64,000 nt of DNA, from the NCBI GenBank assembly GCA_031550725.1, contig JAVBOH010000015.1, positions 1 through 64,000 of the forward strand. Direction: 5' to 3'. The first letter of the stretch is position 1. The number at the start of each line of letters is the position of its first letter. The stretch comes from UBA946 sp031550725 (lineage in GTDB: Bacteria > Bacillota > Clostridia > Oscillospirales > Ruminococcaceae). Under the pieces are notes generated by a model. It saw only the letters and a list, made by a program, of their open reading frames with translations, was not told the DNA's origin and searched no databases. This document shows, piece by piece, positions 1 through 7,793 of the stretch. The translations under genes were made by a program, and so were the position numbers.

Positions 1-29
1 CATAATTGAACTTGTGACTTTTTTCGACG

Positions 30-125
30 TTATCTTCTCAGTAACGTCTTTTTGTCATGTGATTTTTTATTTTCATCCATTTCCTTTATTTTCTTTGATT
101 TTTTTCTTAAATCACTTGACTTCAT
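30..125 (-). CDS. Possible small lysine-rich ORF, 31 aa
   Basis: A 31-codon reading frame lies 13 bp downstream of the STAS gene, on the same strand, with a good ribosome-binding site (AAGGAG about 8 nt before ATG). The product would be very basic, rich in Lys, Arg and Asp, with no membrane segment. I recognise no family. It is notable because a SpoIIAA gene is normally followed by spoIIAB, and this is not SpoIIAB. It could be a short real gene, or the 5' end of a longer gene broken by a frameshift, since another frame stays open through to the window edge. Whether it is translated is uncertain. Confidence 0.35.
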   Translation of the reverse strand: MKSSDLRKKSKKIKEMDENKKSHDKKTLLRR

Positions 126-138
126 ATAGTAAGTCTCC

Positions 139-444
139 TTATTTTATTTCAGCTAGTCTGTCAAGTCCTGCAAGACGCATAACTTTTTTTATTTGTGTTG
201 AAGTATTTTCAACAACAATACGTCCACCATATTCGTTTGTAATTTTATATCTTCCCATCACAAGACCAATTCCTGAGCTGTCCATGAATGTCACATCATT
301 GAAGTCAAGCACAACATTTTCTGGATGATATTTATCTATCGCTAAATCAATATCACTGCGCAAATCCTTTGCATTATGATGGTCGATTTCTCCTTTTAAG
401 TGAGCAACAATTAAATTTTCTTCTGTATCAATTATTACAGGCAT
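139..444 (-). CDS. STAS-domain anti-anti-sigma factor (SpoIIAA/RsbV type)
   Basis: The 101 aa product is a single STAS domain, the normal size of SpoIIAA and RsbV. The diagnostic segment FMDSSGIGLVMGRY (about residues 54-67) holds the DSSG motif, whose serine is phosphorylated by the partner anti-sigma kinase (SpoIIAB or RsbW). The unphosphorylated form binds the kinase and frees the sigma factor. GIGLVMGRY closely resembles SpoIIAA, and the window contains other sporulation genes. The start ATG has AAAGGA 9 nt upstream. The usual partner kinase gene does not follow directly, so assignment to the sigma-F or to a stress-sigma switch is inferred only. Confidence 0.85.
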   Translation of the reverse strand: MPVIIDTEENLIVAHLKGEIDHHNAKDLRSDIDLAIDKYHPENVVLDFNDVTFMDSSGIGLVMGRYKITNEYGGRIVVENTSTQIKKVMRLAGLDRLAEIK

Positions 445-561
445 TTTTATAAATTCCTTTCTTTTAAAATCAAAATAGCTTGTCTTTTAGTAATATAATA
501 CACCATTATGGCTGTAAATATTTGTCATTATGTGGCAATTCAGAATATTTATTGACTAACT

Positions 562-616
562 AAAAGCATGCCAAATAATTCTTCTGCAAACGAGAATTAT
601 TTGGCATGCTTTTTGA
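562..616. repeat. Perfect palindrome, terminator-like
   Basis: A long stem (AGCATGCCAAATAATTCT, 10-nt loop, exact reverse complement) is flanked by A-rich and T-rich edges, so it could end transcription in either direction. It lies between divergent genes, where no transcript is expected to end. Its sequence resembles the palindromes at 2932 and 32736, so it may belong to a repeat family. Confidence 0.6.
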
Positions 617-661
617 CATTTTACTTGACAATATTTATGTATCGTATTATACTTATCAATA

Positions 662-929
662 ATTAATTAATGTCTGCTGAACAATTCAAAAGTGTCGCAA
701 AGGCTTGCTTTGAAGGCATTTTTGAATTATTCTAATGCAAGGATTTTGAGCATTTTATGCGAAAAGCCTTGCACTTACAAAATGATTTTCACAGAAAATC
801 ATTTTGTAAGCAGACATCAATCAAGAAGTAACACGAAAATACGTTGTATTTTCGTGTATAAAACCAAGCATAGCTTGGTTTTATGAATAATTCCGTTAAA
901 AACGGAATTATTCAGTACGCATTAATTAA
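662..929 (-). repeat. Multi-hairpin element, family 1, copy A
   Basis: About 268 bp composed almost entirely of inverted repeats. Read on the minus strand it starts ATTAATGCGTACTGAA and then carries three directly abutting hairpins: H1 at 885-913 (13-bp stem, 3-nt loop), H2 at 858-884 (12-bp stem, 3-nt loop) and H3 at 831-857 (12-bp stem, 3-nt loop). A conserved spacer CTTGATT follows, then H4 at 774-810 (17-bp stem). A further nested, imperfect set of repeats reaches 662. The reading frame at 692-886 is a by-product of these repeats and is not called. Copy B at 7572-7730 has the same architecture in reverse orientation. It fills most of the gap between the STAS gene and the DUF4253 gene. Confidence 0.75.
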
Positions 930-947
930 GGGAAACGAGGTAAGATT

Positions 948-1712
948 ATGGGATTATTTGATATTTTTAAGAAAAAAGATGATAATATTGCAAACGAATA
1001 CACACCATCAGTTATTGCAAAGAAAATCGCTGAAATAATTGACTGTCCGCACGAATTTTATGCACCTACATCGGATATTCAAACATTAATGGATATATAC
1101 GAATATGAATACAAAAAAGGCAAGGATAATGGTTATATACCTGTTTGGATTGTTCCGAGCGATACCTTACTTGAAACGCTGGAAATGAATATCGAGGATG
1201 GGCAAACGGTTGATGATACAAATATAGACGGTAAACGCTTTCTTAATTTGAGAACGTCAGAATATGGTCATGATGGAGATTTCCCTGTTGACAGAAGTGT
1301 TTATGACGATTGGGGCGGTGATTATAAAACCCTTGTTTTTTCAGGATGGGATGACTTTGATAAAAAGGGGATGACTGTTGAATTAATTCTTGTTAAAATA
1401 CCAGTTTCAAATCCATGGGAGGTTATAAAAAAAGTTCAAATTGGCGGTTGGAATGACTGTCCTGTTTCTGAGGAGATTATGGCTGTGCTTAGATACTGGT
1501 ATAATGAGCATGGTGCTGTGCCTGCACTTATCAGCAGTGATGTGCTTGAAATGTATCTCCCAAGACCTGTTAACGATAGAGAAAAAGCAATCATTTTAGC
1601 AGAGGAGCATTTTGGTTTTTGTTCAGATATTATTTTTCAGGGTGTTGAAGAACTTAACATTCTTGCGCAGTATATAAATAACTCAAACATTTGGTATTTT
1701 TGGTGGGACTAA
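948..1712 (+). CDS. DUF4253 family protein
   Basis: A soluble 254 aa protein of unknown function. The C-terminal half matches my memory of DUF4253: a VPALISSDVLEMYLPRP-like stretch around residue 185, then an FGFCSDI segment, ending in the characteristic SNIWYFWWD. The N-terminus MGLFDIFKKK is nearly identical to that of the next gene, whose start is 25 bp downstream, so the two are probably one transcript. Proteins of both families are often found near polymorphic toxins as suspected immunity or accessory proteins, but no toxin is visible here. The start is set by GAAACGAGG upstream of ATG and by the shared N-terminus. Confidence 0.75.
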   Translation: MGLFDIFKKKDDNIANEYTPSVIAKKIAEIIDCPHEFYAPTSDIQTLMDIYEYEYKKGKDNGYIPVWIVPSDTLLETLEMNIEDGQTVDDTNIDGKRFLNLRTSEYGHDGDFPVDRSVYDDWGGDYKTLVFSGWDDFDKKGMTVELILVKIPVSNPWEVIKKVQIGGWNDCPVSEEIMAVLRYWYNEHGAVPALISSDVLEMYLPRPVNDREKAIILAEEHFGFCSDIIFQGVEELNILAQYINNSNIWYFWWD

Positions 1713-1737
1713 TTTAAGATGAAAGGTAGTTATACAT

Positions 1738-2637
1738 ATGGGTATTTTTGATATTTTCAAAAAGAAAAGCAATACAGAGAGTTTGAATTTACATCAGGAT
1801 GGTCAGCCAATAGCTATACAAAATTCTTCAGTAAAAGCAGAGGATTTTAAAAAGATTTATGATGAAATTGAGGCTGAAACAGCGGTTAAAACAATAGAAT
1901 TATCACTTGATGATAAACTTCCAGAGCTTACAGAAAGTAAAATTGGTGGTATACCTTATCTACCGCATACAATGGAAATTCCACTTGACAGCAATGGTAT
2001 TCAGATGAAGCTGTTAGCTCAAATTGACTGTAAAGAGCTTACCGCATTAGAGGACTTTCCGCATATGGGGTTATTGCAGTTTTTTTGCAGTGATGACGAT
2101 GTATCAGGGCTCAATTTTGATGATTTTACTAAGCAGACAGGGTTTAGAATTTTGTATCATGAAAGCATTGATACAAGCGTAACAAGGGATGATGTCCTGA
2201 AAAAAATCATACCAAGCACAGATGAGTCATATTTCCCTGTTAAGAGTGAGCATAGCGTTAAATTTACTGTGGAAACTCAAACTATGCCGAATACAGATTA
2301 TAGATATGATCAATTGTTTATTAAAAAGTATAATGAAAATCATTCTGAAAAAATTGTTGACAGATATCGTGAGTTGTATTGTGATGAATATGACAATTTG
2401 TTTGATGATGAATCTAACGGTGGCAATAAAATCGGCGGATATCCATTCTTTACACAGGAAGACCCTCGTGATGAAACTGGTAAGTATACAAACTATGACG
2501 TTTTGCTTTTACAGCTTGACAGCGATTTTGAGGATATTGAGTGGGGTGATGCTGGTGTCTGCAACTTCTTTATAAACCGTGAAAAGCTCAAAAATAAGGA
2601 TTTTAGCGATGTACTTTACAATTGGGACTGCTTATAA
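1738..2637 (+). CDS. DUF1963 (YwqG-like) family protein
   Basis: A soluble 299 aa protein. After a MGIFDIFKKK N-terminus (also seen in the upstream gene) and a variable linker, residues 75-295 look like the DUF1963/YwqG fold. Supporting features are a KIGGIPYLP motif around residue 80, a LLAQIDC strand, MGLLQFFCSDDD, a second repeat containing KIGGYPFFTQEDPR, and a C-terminal LLLQLDSD...WGDAGVCNFFI strand set. The internal repetition of an IGG-YPxF motif is typical of the family. The function is unknown. Its role is presumably linked to that of the DUF4253 partner. The start has an AAAGGTAG site upstream. Confidence 0.75.
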   Translation: MGIFDIFKKKSNTESLNLHQDGQPIAIQNSSVKAEDFKKIYDEIEAETAVKTIELSLDDKLPELTESKIGGIPYLPHTMEIPLDSNGIQMKLLAQIDCKELTALEDFPHMGLLQFFCSDDDVSGLNFDDFTKQTGFRILYHESIDTSVTRDDVLKKIIPSTDESYFPVKSEHSVKFTVETQTMPNTDYRYDQLFIKKYNENHSEKIVDRYRELYCDEYDNLFDDESNGGNKIGGYPFFTQEDPRDETGKYTNYDVLLLQLDSDFEDIEWGDAGVCNFFINREKLKNKDFSDVLYNWDCL

Positions 2638-2651
2638 TTAAGAGGTAATAA

Positions 2652-2720
2652 ATGAATACTAATAATGCAAAAAACACAGTGCCAGCACACCAGTTAATCT
2701 TGCAAAAATCATACTTTTAG
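2652..2720 (+). pseudogene. 22-codon ORF, probable gene remnant
   Basis: Directly after the DUF1963 gene lies a good ribosome site (AAGAGG) and ATG opening a 22-codon frame that ends in TAG. The peptide resembles the start of a longer protein cut short, but I cannot name the family. The following ~200 bp are AT-rich with stops in all frames and contain one imperfect hairpin near 2705-2755. I see no other gene between 2638 and 2993. Confidence 0.3.
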
Positions 2721-2931
2721 GTTTTTATTAGGATTTTTTCTAAAAATGATTTTTGGTCTACTGCATATTGACATCTTTAATCTGTTTGAATAACTTATAA
2801 CTGATTGCACAGCTTTTTTGTAACCGTGGATAATTATTTACTCTCTTTTGGGCATGATTATTATGCTTGTCATAACACATATACAATGTCCTGAAAAGCT
2901 TATTTTCAAAAACAAACATTAACAATCAAAA

Positions 2932-2975
2932 AGCGTACCAAACAATTCAAATTTGCTGAATTTGTTCGGTACGCT
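2932..2975. terminator. Palindromic hairpin between convergent genes
   Basis: AGCGTACC...GGTACGCT closes a stem that continues through AAACAATTC/GAATTTGTT. It lies 18 bp past the stop of the pantothenate kinase gene and is A/T-flanked on both sides, consistent with a bidirectional terminator. Its core resembles the ends of the family 1 multi-hairpin element. Confidence 0.6.
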
Positions 2976-2993
2976 AATATATTTTAATACAAA

Positions 2994-3803
2994 TTATGCA
3001 GACAAAACTGCACCGATTGCACAGCAGTAAACTGCATTTTCCGGAACGATAAAGTTCACGTTATGCAAACTGTCAAGCTCTTTAAAAACCGTATTTCCCT
3101 GCGCAAGAGTTGTCATTGTTCCCGTAAGAATGATGTCATTTATTTCTGTACCGCTGCAAGCAAAAACAGCAAGCATACCGATTGTCTGGTATATCATATT
3201 AAGCAACCCTGCTATGCTGTCCGACTTATTTGCATCAGACATGATTTTACCGAAGTTTGCGGCAGTTGCGTGCATAGGCAGATTAGGTATTTCTGCATCG
3301 CAGATATCTTTCATCTGCAAATCTACCTTTGATAAATCGCCACCTTGTGCAATTTCTAGTATTTTTATAATATCACTTTCGTCTGCAAGCAGCTTAGACA
3401 TACCGATAAGCGTGCCTCCGCCAACACCACTGCCACCGATATGACGAGCCTTGCCATTAGCAAGGCGTACAAACGCAGTACCTGTTCCCATGCTAACAAT
3501 AAGTGCATTTGTCTTGCCTGAAAGCATAGCAGCACCTGCACCCAAAGCTATAAATTCATCAACCTTACAAGTTTTTATACCGCATACATCATTATCAATA
3601 TATGAACTGCCAACACCTGTCAGCACGATTTTTTCTATATCATTGATGGTAAATTCACACGCATTAATCATTTCCATAACTATTATGTCAATATCCTTGA
3701 CACGTCCGCCATATGAAAACTGATTACAGTACAAAATTTTGCCATCATCAATAATAACCATTTTTGTTGTTGAGCCGCCGATATCTATTCCTAAAATTTT
3801 CAT
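2994..3803 (-). CDS. coaW: Type II pantothenate kinase
   Basis: Phosphorylates pantothenate with ATP, the first step of coenzyme A synthesis. The 269 aa length equals that of staphylococcal CoaW. ASKHA-fold motifs are visible: GIDIGGSTTK at residues 5-14 (phosphate 1 loop), VSMGTGTAFVRL near 103, IGGSGVGGGTLIG near 122 (adenosine/glycine-rich loop), TAANFGKI near 180 and the terminal VPENAVYCCAIGAVLS. The GSGVGGGT stretch followed by a TAANFG motif separates it from BadF-type ATPases, the main alternative. The gene is monocistronic, with terminator-like palindromes on both sides. Confidence 0.9.
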   Translation of the reverse strand: MKILGIDIGGSTTKMVIIDDGKILYCNQFSYGGRVKDIDIIVMEMINACEFTINDIEKIVLTGVGSSYIDNDVCGIKTCKVDEFIALGAGAAMLSGKTNALIVSMGTGTAFVRLANGKARHIGGSGVGGGTLIGMSKLLADESDIIKILEIAQGGDLSKVDLQMKDICDAEIPNLPMHATAANFGKIMSDANKSDSIAGLLNMIYQTIGMLAVFACSGTEINDIILTGTMTTLAQGNTVFKELDSLHNVNFIVPENAVYCCAIGAVLSA

Positions 3804-3898
3804 TTATCCTAACCTTTCCATATCAAATATATCCTACCAGTTAAATTATATTATAACATATCAAAGCTATAATTTCAACCATTAAAAGAAAACATTAA

Positions 3899-3973
3899 TG
3901 TAGGGAACAGCGTCCTCGACGATCCACCGTAAACAATATAGTTTACGTGACGCCGAGGACGCCGTCCCCTACA
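3899..3973. repeat. GTAGGG inverted-repeat element, full copy
   Basis: About 75 bp with imperfect terminal inverted repeats of roughly 23 bp (TGTAGGGAACAGCGTCCTCG against CGAGGACGCCGTCCCCTACA) around a small inner palindrome GTAAAC/GTTTAC. It is much more GC-rich than its surroundings. A half-length relative lies at 19729. I believe similar sequences recur in Oscillospiraceae genomes, which suggests a MITE-like dispersed element. Confidence 0.65.
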
Positions 3974-3992
3974 ATTCAATAAATATATTTTT

Positions 3993-6900
3993 TTACCATT
4001 CCCAGTCGGATAAAATACCGGATGATTTTTTGTCAAGTTCTTCACCCTCGGATAAATTCTGCAATGCATTACGTCGGTTAATTTCTGCTCTGACACCAAC
4101 AACAATCAGCAGTGTACCTGTAATCATCAGATATCCCCACCATAGTATTGATGCCCAGAAGTCACCGCTCATGGCAAGTGTCATAACCATTGTGGTCGAA
4201 ATTGAAAGTATAAACCACTTTTTGCGCTTGTATTTCAGCGACAGCAAAAGCATTACGAGCACACCTGTGAGAATTATAATTGTATCAAGTAAATATCTCG
4301 ATGAAAATGCATCTAAAGCAAGCACAAATAATGATATAACAACCGCAATAAATGTCATAATATCAATGGCCTTTGGATTATTTTTCCATATAAACTTAAG
4401 TCCTAGGAAGAATAACAGTATACCTGCAACATAATACTCTCTTTCAATTATATCAGGAAGTGTGAAGAATGGCTGTGTACACCATGCAATAACCCCAACT
4501 GCTGATGTAATTGTCAGGAATACACGAATTGTTGTTTTCTTGCCTGCACGTCCAATGAAGTTAATGCAGTATGCAATTAATGAAATCAGCATTACCCAGT
4601 TGAAAATTTCCGTTTCCATTATATTTTCATTATAACCAATAAGTAACGCTGGAAATGCCATAATTGAAAATACATCGATATTTAGCTTTTCGAAAATTCT
4701 TTTATGCTTAATTCGACCCCATGCAACCATGAAAATAAATATTGCAATAGCAGACATAAACATAATCAATTCTCTTGTGTCAAATGGTATGCTATCGTTA
4801 TGAGAAATTTCATAAACAAAATCAATTATAAACCCAGATATTAATAGTAAAGGCAAAGTAAGATGAACTGTGAATTTTTCTCTGTATGCCATGAATACAG
4901 CCAGTGCAAAAAGCAAGGTACTAACTACAAAAATAATTATACTGCCATCACAATCAAAGCTGACTAAAATTGCTAAGCATATTGAAAGCAAGATATTTCC
5001 TGTAATTAGAGTAACCTTTTCAAATCTTATATTCTTTTTGATAAGATGAATACAACAAAATACGAAACTGCATACCACAGGGAACAAAATTTCTATATAA
5101 TCTGAGTAAGTAACAGCATTGTAGACGGCAATTTTATTAATAATACAAGTTCCGACCATGGTAGATGTTATAACACTTAGCACCATGCCAACTATATACA
5201 TAACATTCGCAGTATCAAATTCGTTTAAATATGCTCCCGCAAGCATGAATACCGAATAGCACAAGAACACAAACGGAATCATATATACATTTGTGCTGCC
5301 TAAAACCATGAATAAAACGCCTATAAAACCGACATTAACCCAAACAGGCAGCTTCCATTTTGCTGCAGTGGTAGATACATTTGTCTTACTGAAAATGACA
5401 AGTCCAAGAACAGTTATCAAAGTCATGAAAAACAATGCAGAAATGAAATATACATTGCTTCTAGTGAAATATCTGAACAGTATTACTTGAATTTTGGGTA
5501 TTATCATAAAAAGCGCTGTAAATACAGAAAATCTGCCAAAGTAAGCTAAAATTTCATTTGTAACACTATCAAACGCTGTATACAACAATAAACCAGTCAA
5601 TAGAACAAGTGCCACTATTGCAAAAATGTGATACTCAATTCCATCTGATGAAATATATACAACCAATGTCGATATTATAACACCTGCGAGAAGCAAGGCT
5701 TCGGATAAGGTATTTCTGAACAAATGCTCACCAAGCAGTTTTATTATGCAGGAAATGAGGAATATACCGATACAAGTCATAAGTGCTGTCAGACATACAT
5801 TTGTACTAACCAAACGCACAGAAATATTCACAAGCAGCATTAGCTGGATGCTGAAAAAACCTGTTATCAAATAGTTTTTACCGTGTCTTAAAATTGTATA
5901 AGCAGTATTTGCAGCAAGCAATGCAAATGCTAAAAGAGTTATCAGCGAAACTGGTCTGCTGAATGCAGATGTTACTCCTCCAAAAGCAACTGCAATAATA
6001 AGCAATATTGTTGTAAGTGTTTTGAATGCATTCTGAAGCTTTTCACCTATTATTCCCATCAATGAGAATACAAGCATAAGCACTGATATTGACGTTATAA
6101 TTAAAAAATATCCACCCATAGTATCAGGTGAAACGATACGCATTAATCCTATTGCAAAGAAGGCTGTGAATGGTATTGCGCCAGCATAGCCATTCTTTTT
6201 TGTAAAGCTGTTTAATAAATATGTGCTTGAAAAAATCAGCATTGCAATAAAAGTACATATATTAAAACGGAAAGAGAACAGTGCTGTAAAACTGAACAGT
6301 ACTGCATTTATTGATGAAAATCCAACCAGTATTGACTGTATAACACGAAACCTTCTTGTTTCAAACAAAGCAAACTTTTCCGCAAGGAAAACGAACGCAA
6401 ACGAATAAGCAGCAAGCATTAATGATGCATACTCCATTTTGTCTGTAATGGAAAGTGTCAGCATGAAAACTGCTGCACTTAAGCTAAATAAACTGCACCA
6501 TGCAAATTTTTTATCGTCATAATCAGATGAGCCTTTAAAGCATACAAATGCTGTTATAGCAAAAATTGTGGAAATAAGAAGATATTTTCCATCACCTGAA
6601 AGTGAAAACCATTTGCCGAAAAGCTCAAAATATCCAACAGCAAGCATAGTAATAGGAACTGAAAAGCTGCCAATTGTATAGAACATCTTGCCTGTTTTTT
6701 TAAGATCTAATTTTCTTTCTGCTATGGATGAAAATGCAAAAAGTATAGCTGAGAGCGACAAAATTATAATTGCTCTTGCAAACCCCGGTAAGAAATCCCA
6801 TGATGTCGATGCGAAAATCAATTCTGCAAGTATAATAAACGCAGCACCAATAATCAATACAATATTTATTGTGCTGATTTTTTTCTTTTCCTTTACAGGA

Positions 6901-7409
6901 TATGATAATGATTGAGCAGCTTTAAACTCTGCACCCATACTAGTATTTTCATTAGGTTGCGATATAACATCACCCAAATCAGCCGCATTATATACAATTT
7001 TACTTTCCTCATCCTTGAAAATTGACTTTGTGATAAGAGGTCTGTTTTTAGGCATTGGAAGTTTTCCTGTATATGACATATCATATGGGGAAGATTTGAC
7101 ATTTTCCGATGAAGCTGACATTGGTTTTGATGTTTCTATTGGTGCAGAAACATCAATAGCTGCTGCGTCAGGAATATTTGTATCCACAGCACTATCCACA
7201 ATATTTTCCTGCAGATTATCTTCCGATAAATTCTGTGCAATATTCTGTGGTTTTTCTTTATCCGCTACATTATTTTCGTACTTCATATATAAAATACGAT
7301 GCTCAAGCTCAGTAACTTTTTTGTTAAGCTTACCTTTTTGAACGCCGAAAACTATAACCAGCGGAATTAATGCAAGCGGACTTATAATCCATAATAAAAT
7401 AAAAATCAC
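3993..7409 (-). CDS. Very large polytopic membrane protein, DUF2157-like
   Basis: The 1138 aa product has one N-terminal helix followed by a Lys/Glu segment that may form a coiled coil. A low-complexity cytoplasmic stretch follows to about residue 175, then some 28-32 closely spaced hydrophobic helices, and finally a short charged tail. The first helices after the linker, with the phrase IGAAFIILAELIF, recall DUF2157-type predicted membrane proteins, but I cannot assign a function. No transporter motif, catalytic motif or signal peptidase site was found. It stands alone, and several antisense frames inside it are shadows. The start codon lies at the end of the gap that holds the glycogen-operon terminator. 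Confidence 0.8.
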   Translation of the reverse strand: MIFILLWIISPLALIPLVIVFGVQKGKLNKKVTELEHRILYMKYENNVADKEKPQNIAQNLSEDNLQENIVDSAVDTNIPDAAAIDVSAPIETSKPMSASSENVKSSPYDMSYTGKLPMPKNRPLITKSIFKDEESKIVYNAADLGDVISQPNENTSMGAEFKAAQSLSYPVKEKKKISTINIVLIIGAAFIILAELIFASTSWDFLPGFARAIIILSLSAILFAFSSIAERKLDLKKTGKMFYTIGSFSVPITMLAVGYFELFGKWFSLSGDGKYLLISTIFAITAFVCFKGSSDYDDKKFAWCSLFSLSAAVFMLTLSITDKMEYASLMLAAYSFAFVFLAEKFALFETRRFRVIQSILVGFSSINAVLFSFTALFSFRFNICTFIAMLIFSSTYLLNSFTKKNGYAGAIPFTAFFAIGLMRIVSPDTMGGYFLIITSISVLMLVFSLMGIIGEKLQNAFKTLTTILLIIAVAFGGVTSAFSRPVSLITLLAFALLAANTAYTILRHGKNYLITGFFSIQLMLLVNISVRLVSTNVCLTALMTCIGIFLISCIIKLLGEHLFRNTLSEALLLAGVIISTLVVYISSDGIEYHIFAIVALVLLTGLLLYTAFDSVTNEILAYFGRFSVFTALFMIIPKIQVILFRYFTRSNVYFISALFFMTLITVLGLVIFSKTNVSTTAAKWKLPVWVNVGFIGVLFMVLGSTNVYMIPFVFLCYSVFMLAGAYLNEFDTANVMYIVGMVLSVITSTMVGTCIINKIAVYNAVTYSDYIEILFPVVCSFVFCCIHLIKKNIRFEKVTLITGNILLSICLAILVSFDCDGSIIIFVVSTLLFALAVFMAYREKFTVHLTLPLLLISGFIIDFVYEISHNDSIPFDTRELIMFMSAIAIFIFMVAWGRIKHKRIFEKLNIDVFSIMAFPALLIGYNENIMETEIFNWVMLISLIAYCINFIGRAGKKTTIRVFLTITSAVGVIAWCTQPFFTLPDIIEREYYVAGILLFFLGLKFIWKNNPKAIDIMTFIAVVISLFVLALDAFSSRYLLDTIIILTGVLVMLLLSLKYKRKKWFILSISTTMVMTLAMSGDFWASILWWGYLMITGTLLIVVGVRAEINRRNALQNLSEGEELDKKSSGILSDWEW

Positions 7410-7515
7410 TATACAACCCTCATTTACTGTAAATGTCGATTAAATTAAATATCTTTTTTTATTGTAACATTTTTATCTAAAAAAAGCAATGGTTTATACC
7501 AAATTTACGCAAAAA

Positions 7516-7550
7516 AAGCCGATGATATAAAAACCATCGGCTTTGATGCA
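7516..7550 (-). terminator. Rho-independent terminator of the glycogen operon
   Basis: Read on the minus strand, AAAGCCGATG, a 9-nt loop and CATCGGCTTT are followed by an uninterrupted T run. It lies beyond glgA and beyond the multi-hairpin element B, so the operon mRNA would carry that element in its 3' untranslated region. Confidence 0.8.
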
Positions 7551-7571
7551 AAAACATCCAAACAAAATAAA

Positions 7572-7730
7572 TTATGCGTACTGAACAATTCCGTTTTTCA
7601 CAGAATTGTTCGTCAAAGCAGATTTTATCTGCTTTGACTGTTGAAAAAACGATGTTTTTTCAACGTACTACTTGATTAACGTCTATTTACAAAATAATTT
7701 TCTACGAGAATCATTTTGTAAATATTAAAT
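7572..7730 (+). repeat. Multi-hairpin element, family 1, copy B
   Basis: It begins TTATGCGTACTGAACAATTCCG, matching copy A over 10 nt or more (ATGCGTACTGAA). It then has abutting hairpins H1 7583-7611 (29 nt, as in A), H2 7612-7638 (27 nt, 12-bp stem, 3-nt loop, as in A) and H3 7640-7664 (25 nt; 27 in A). The conserved spacer ACTTGATT follows, then H4 7686-7722, which shares TTACAAAATNATTTTC with A. H2 and H3 have sequences unrelated to those of A. It sits 3' of glgA in the glycogen transcript. Confidence 0.75.
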
Positions 7731-7793
7731 AAGGTAAAGTAAAGAATAAAAGGAAGTCACACCACAAAATTGCAGTATAAATGAAAACACAAA

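Noticed and set aside
692..886. 64-codon open frame upstream of the DUF4253 gene
   Set aside because: It lies wholly inside the multi-hairpin element; its residues are translations of inverted repeats and it has no ribosome site.
662..929. Possible CRISPR array (regular hairpins)
   Set aside because: The units are adjacent inverted repeats with different sequences, not identical direct repeats separated by spacers, and no cas genes are nearby.
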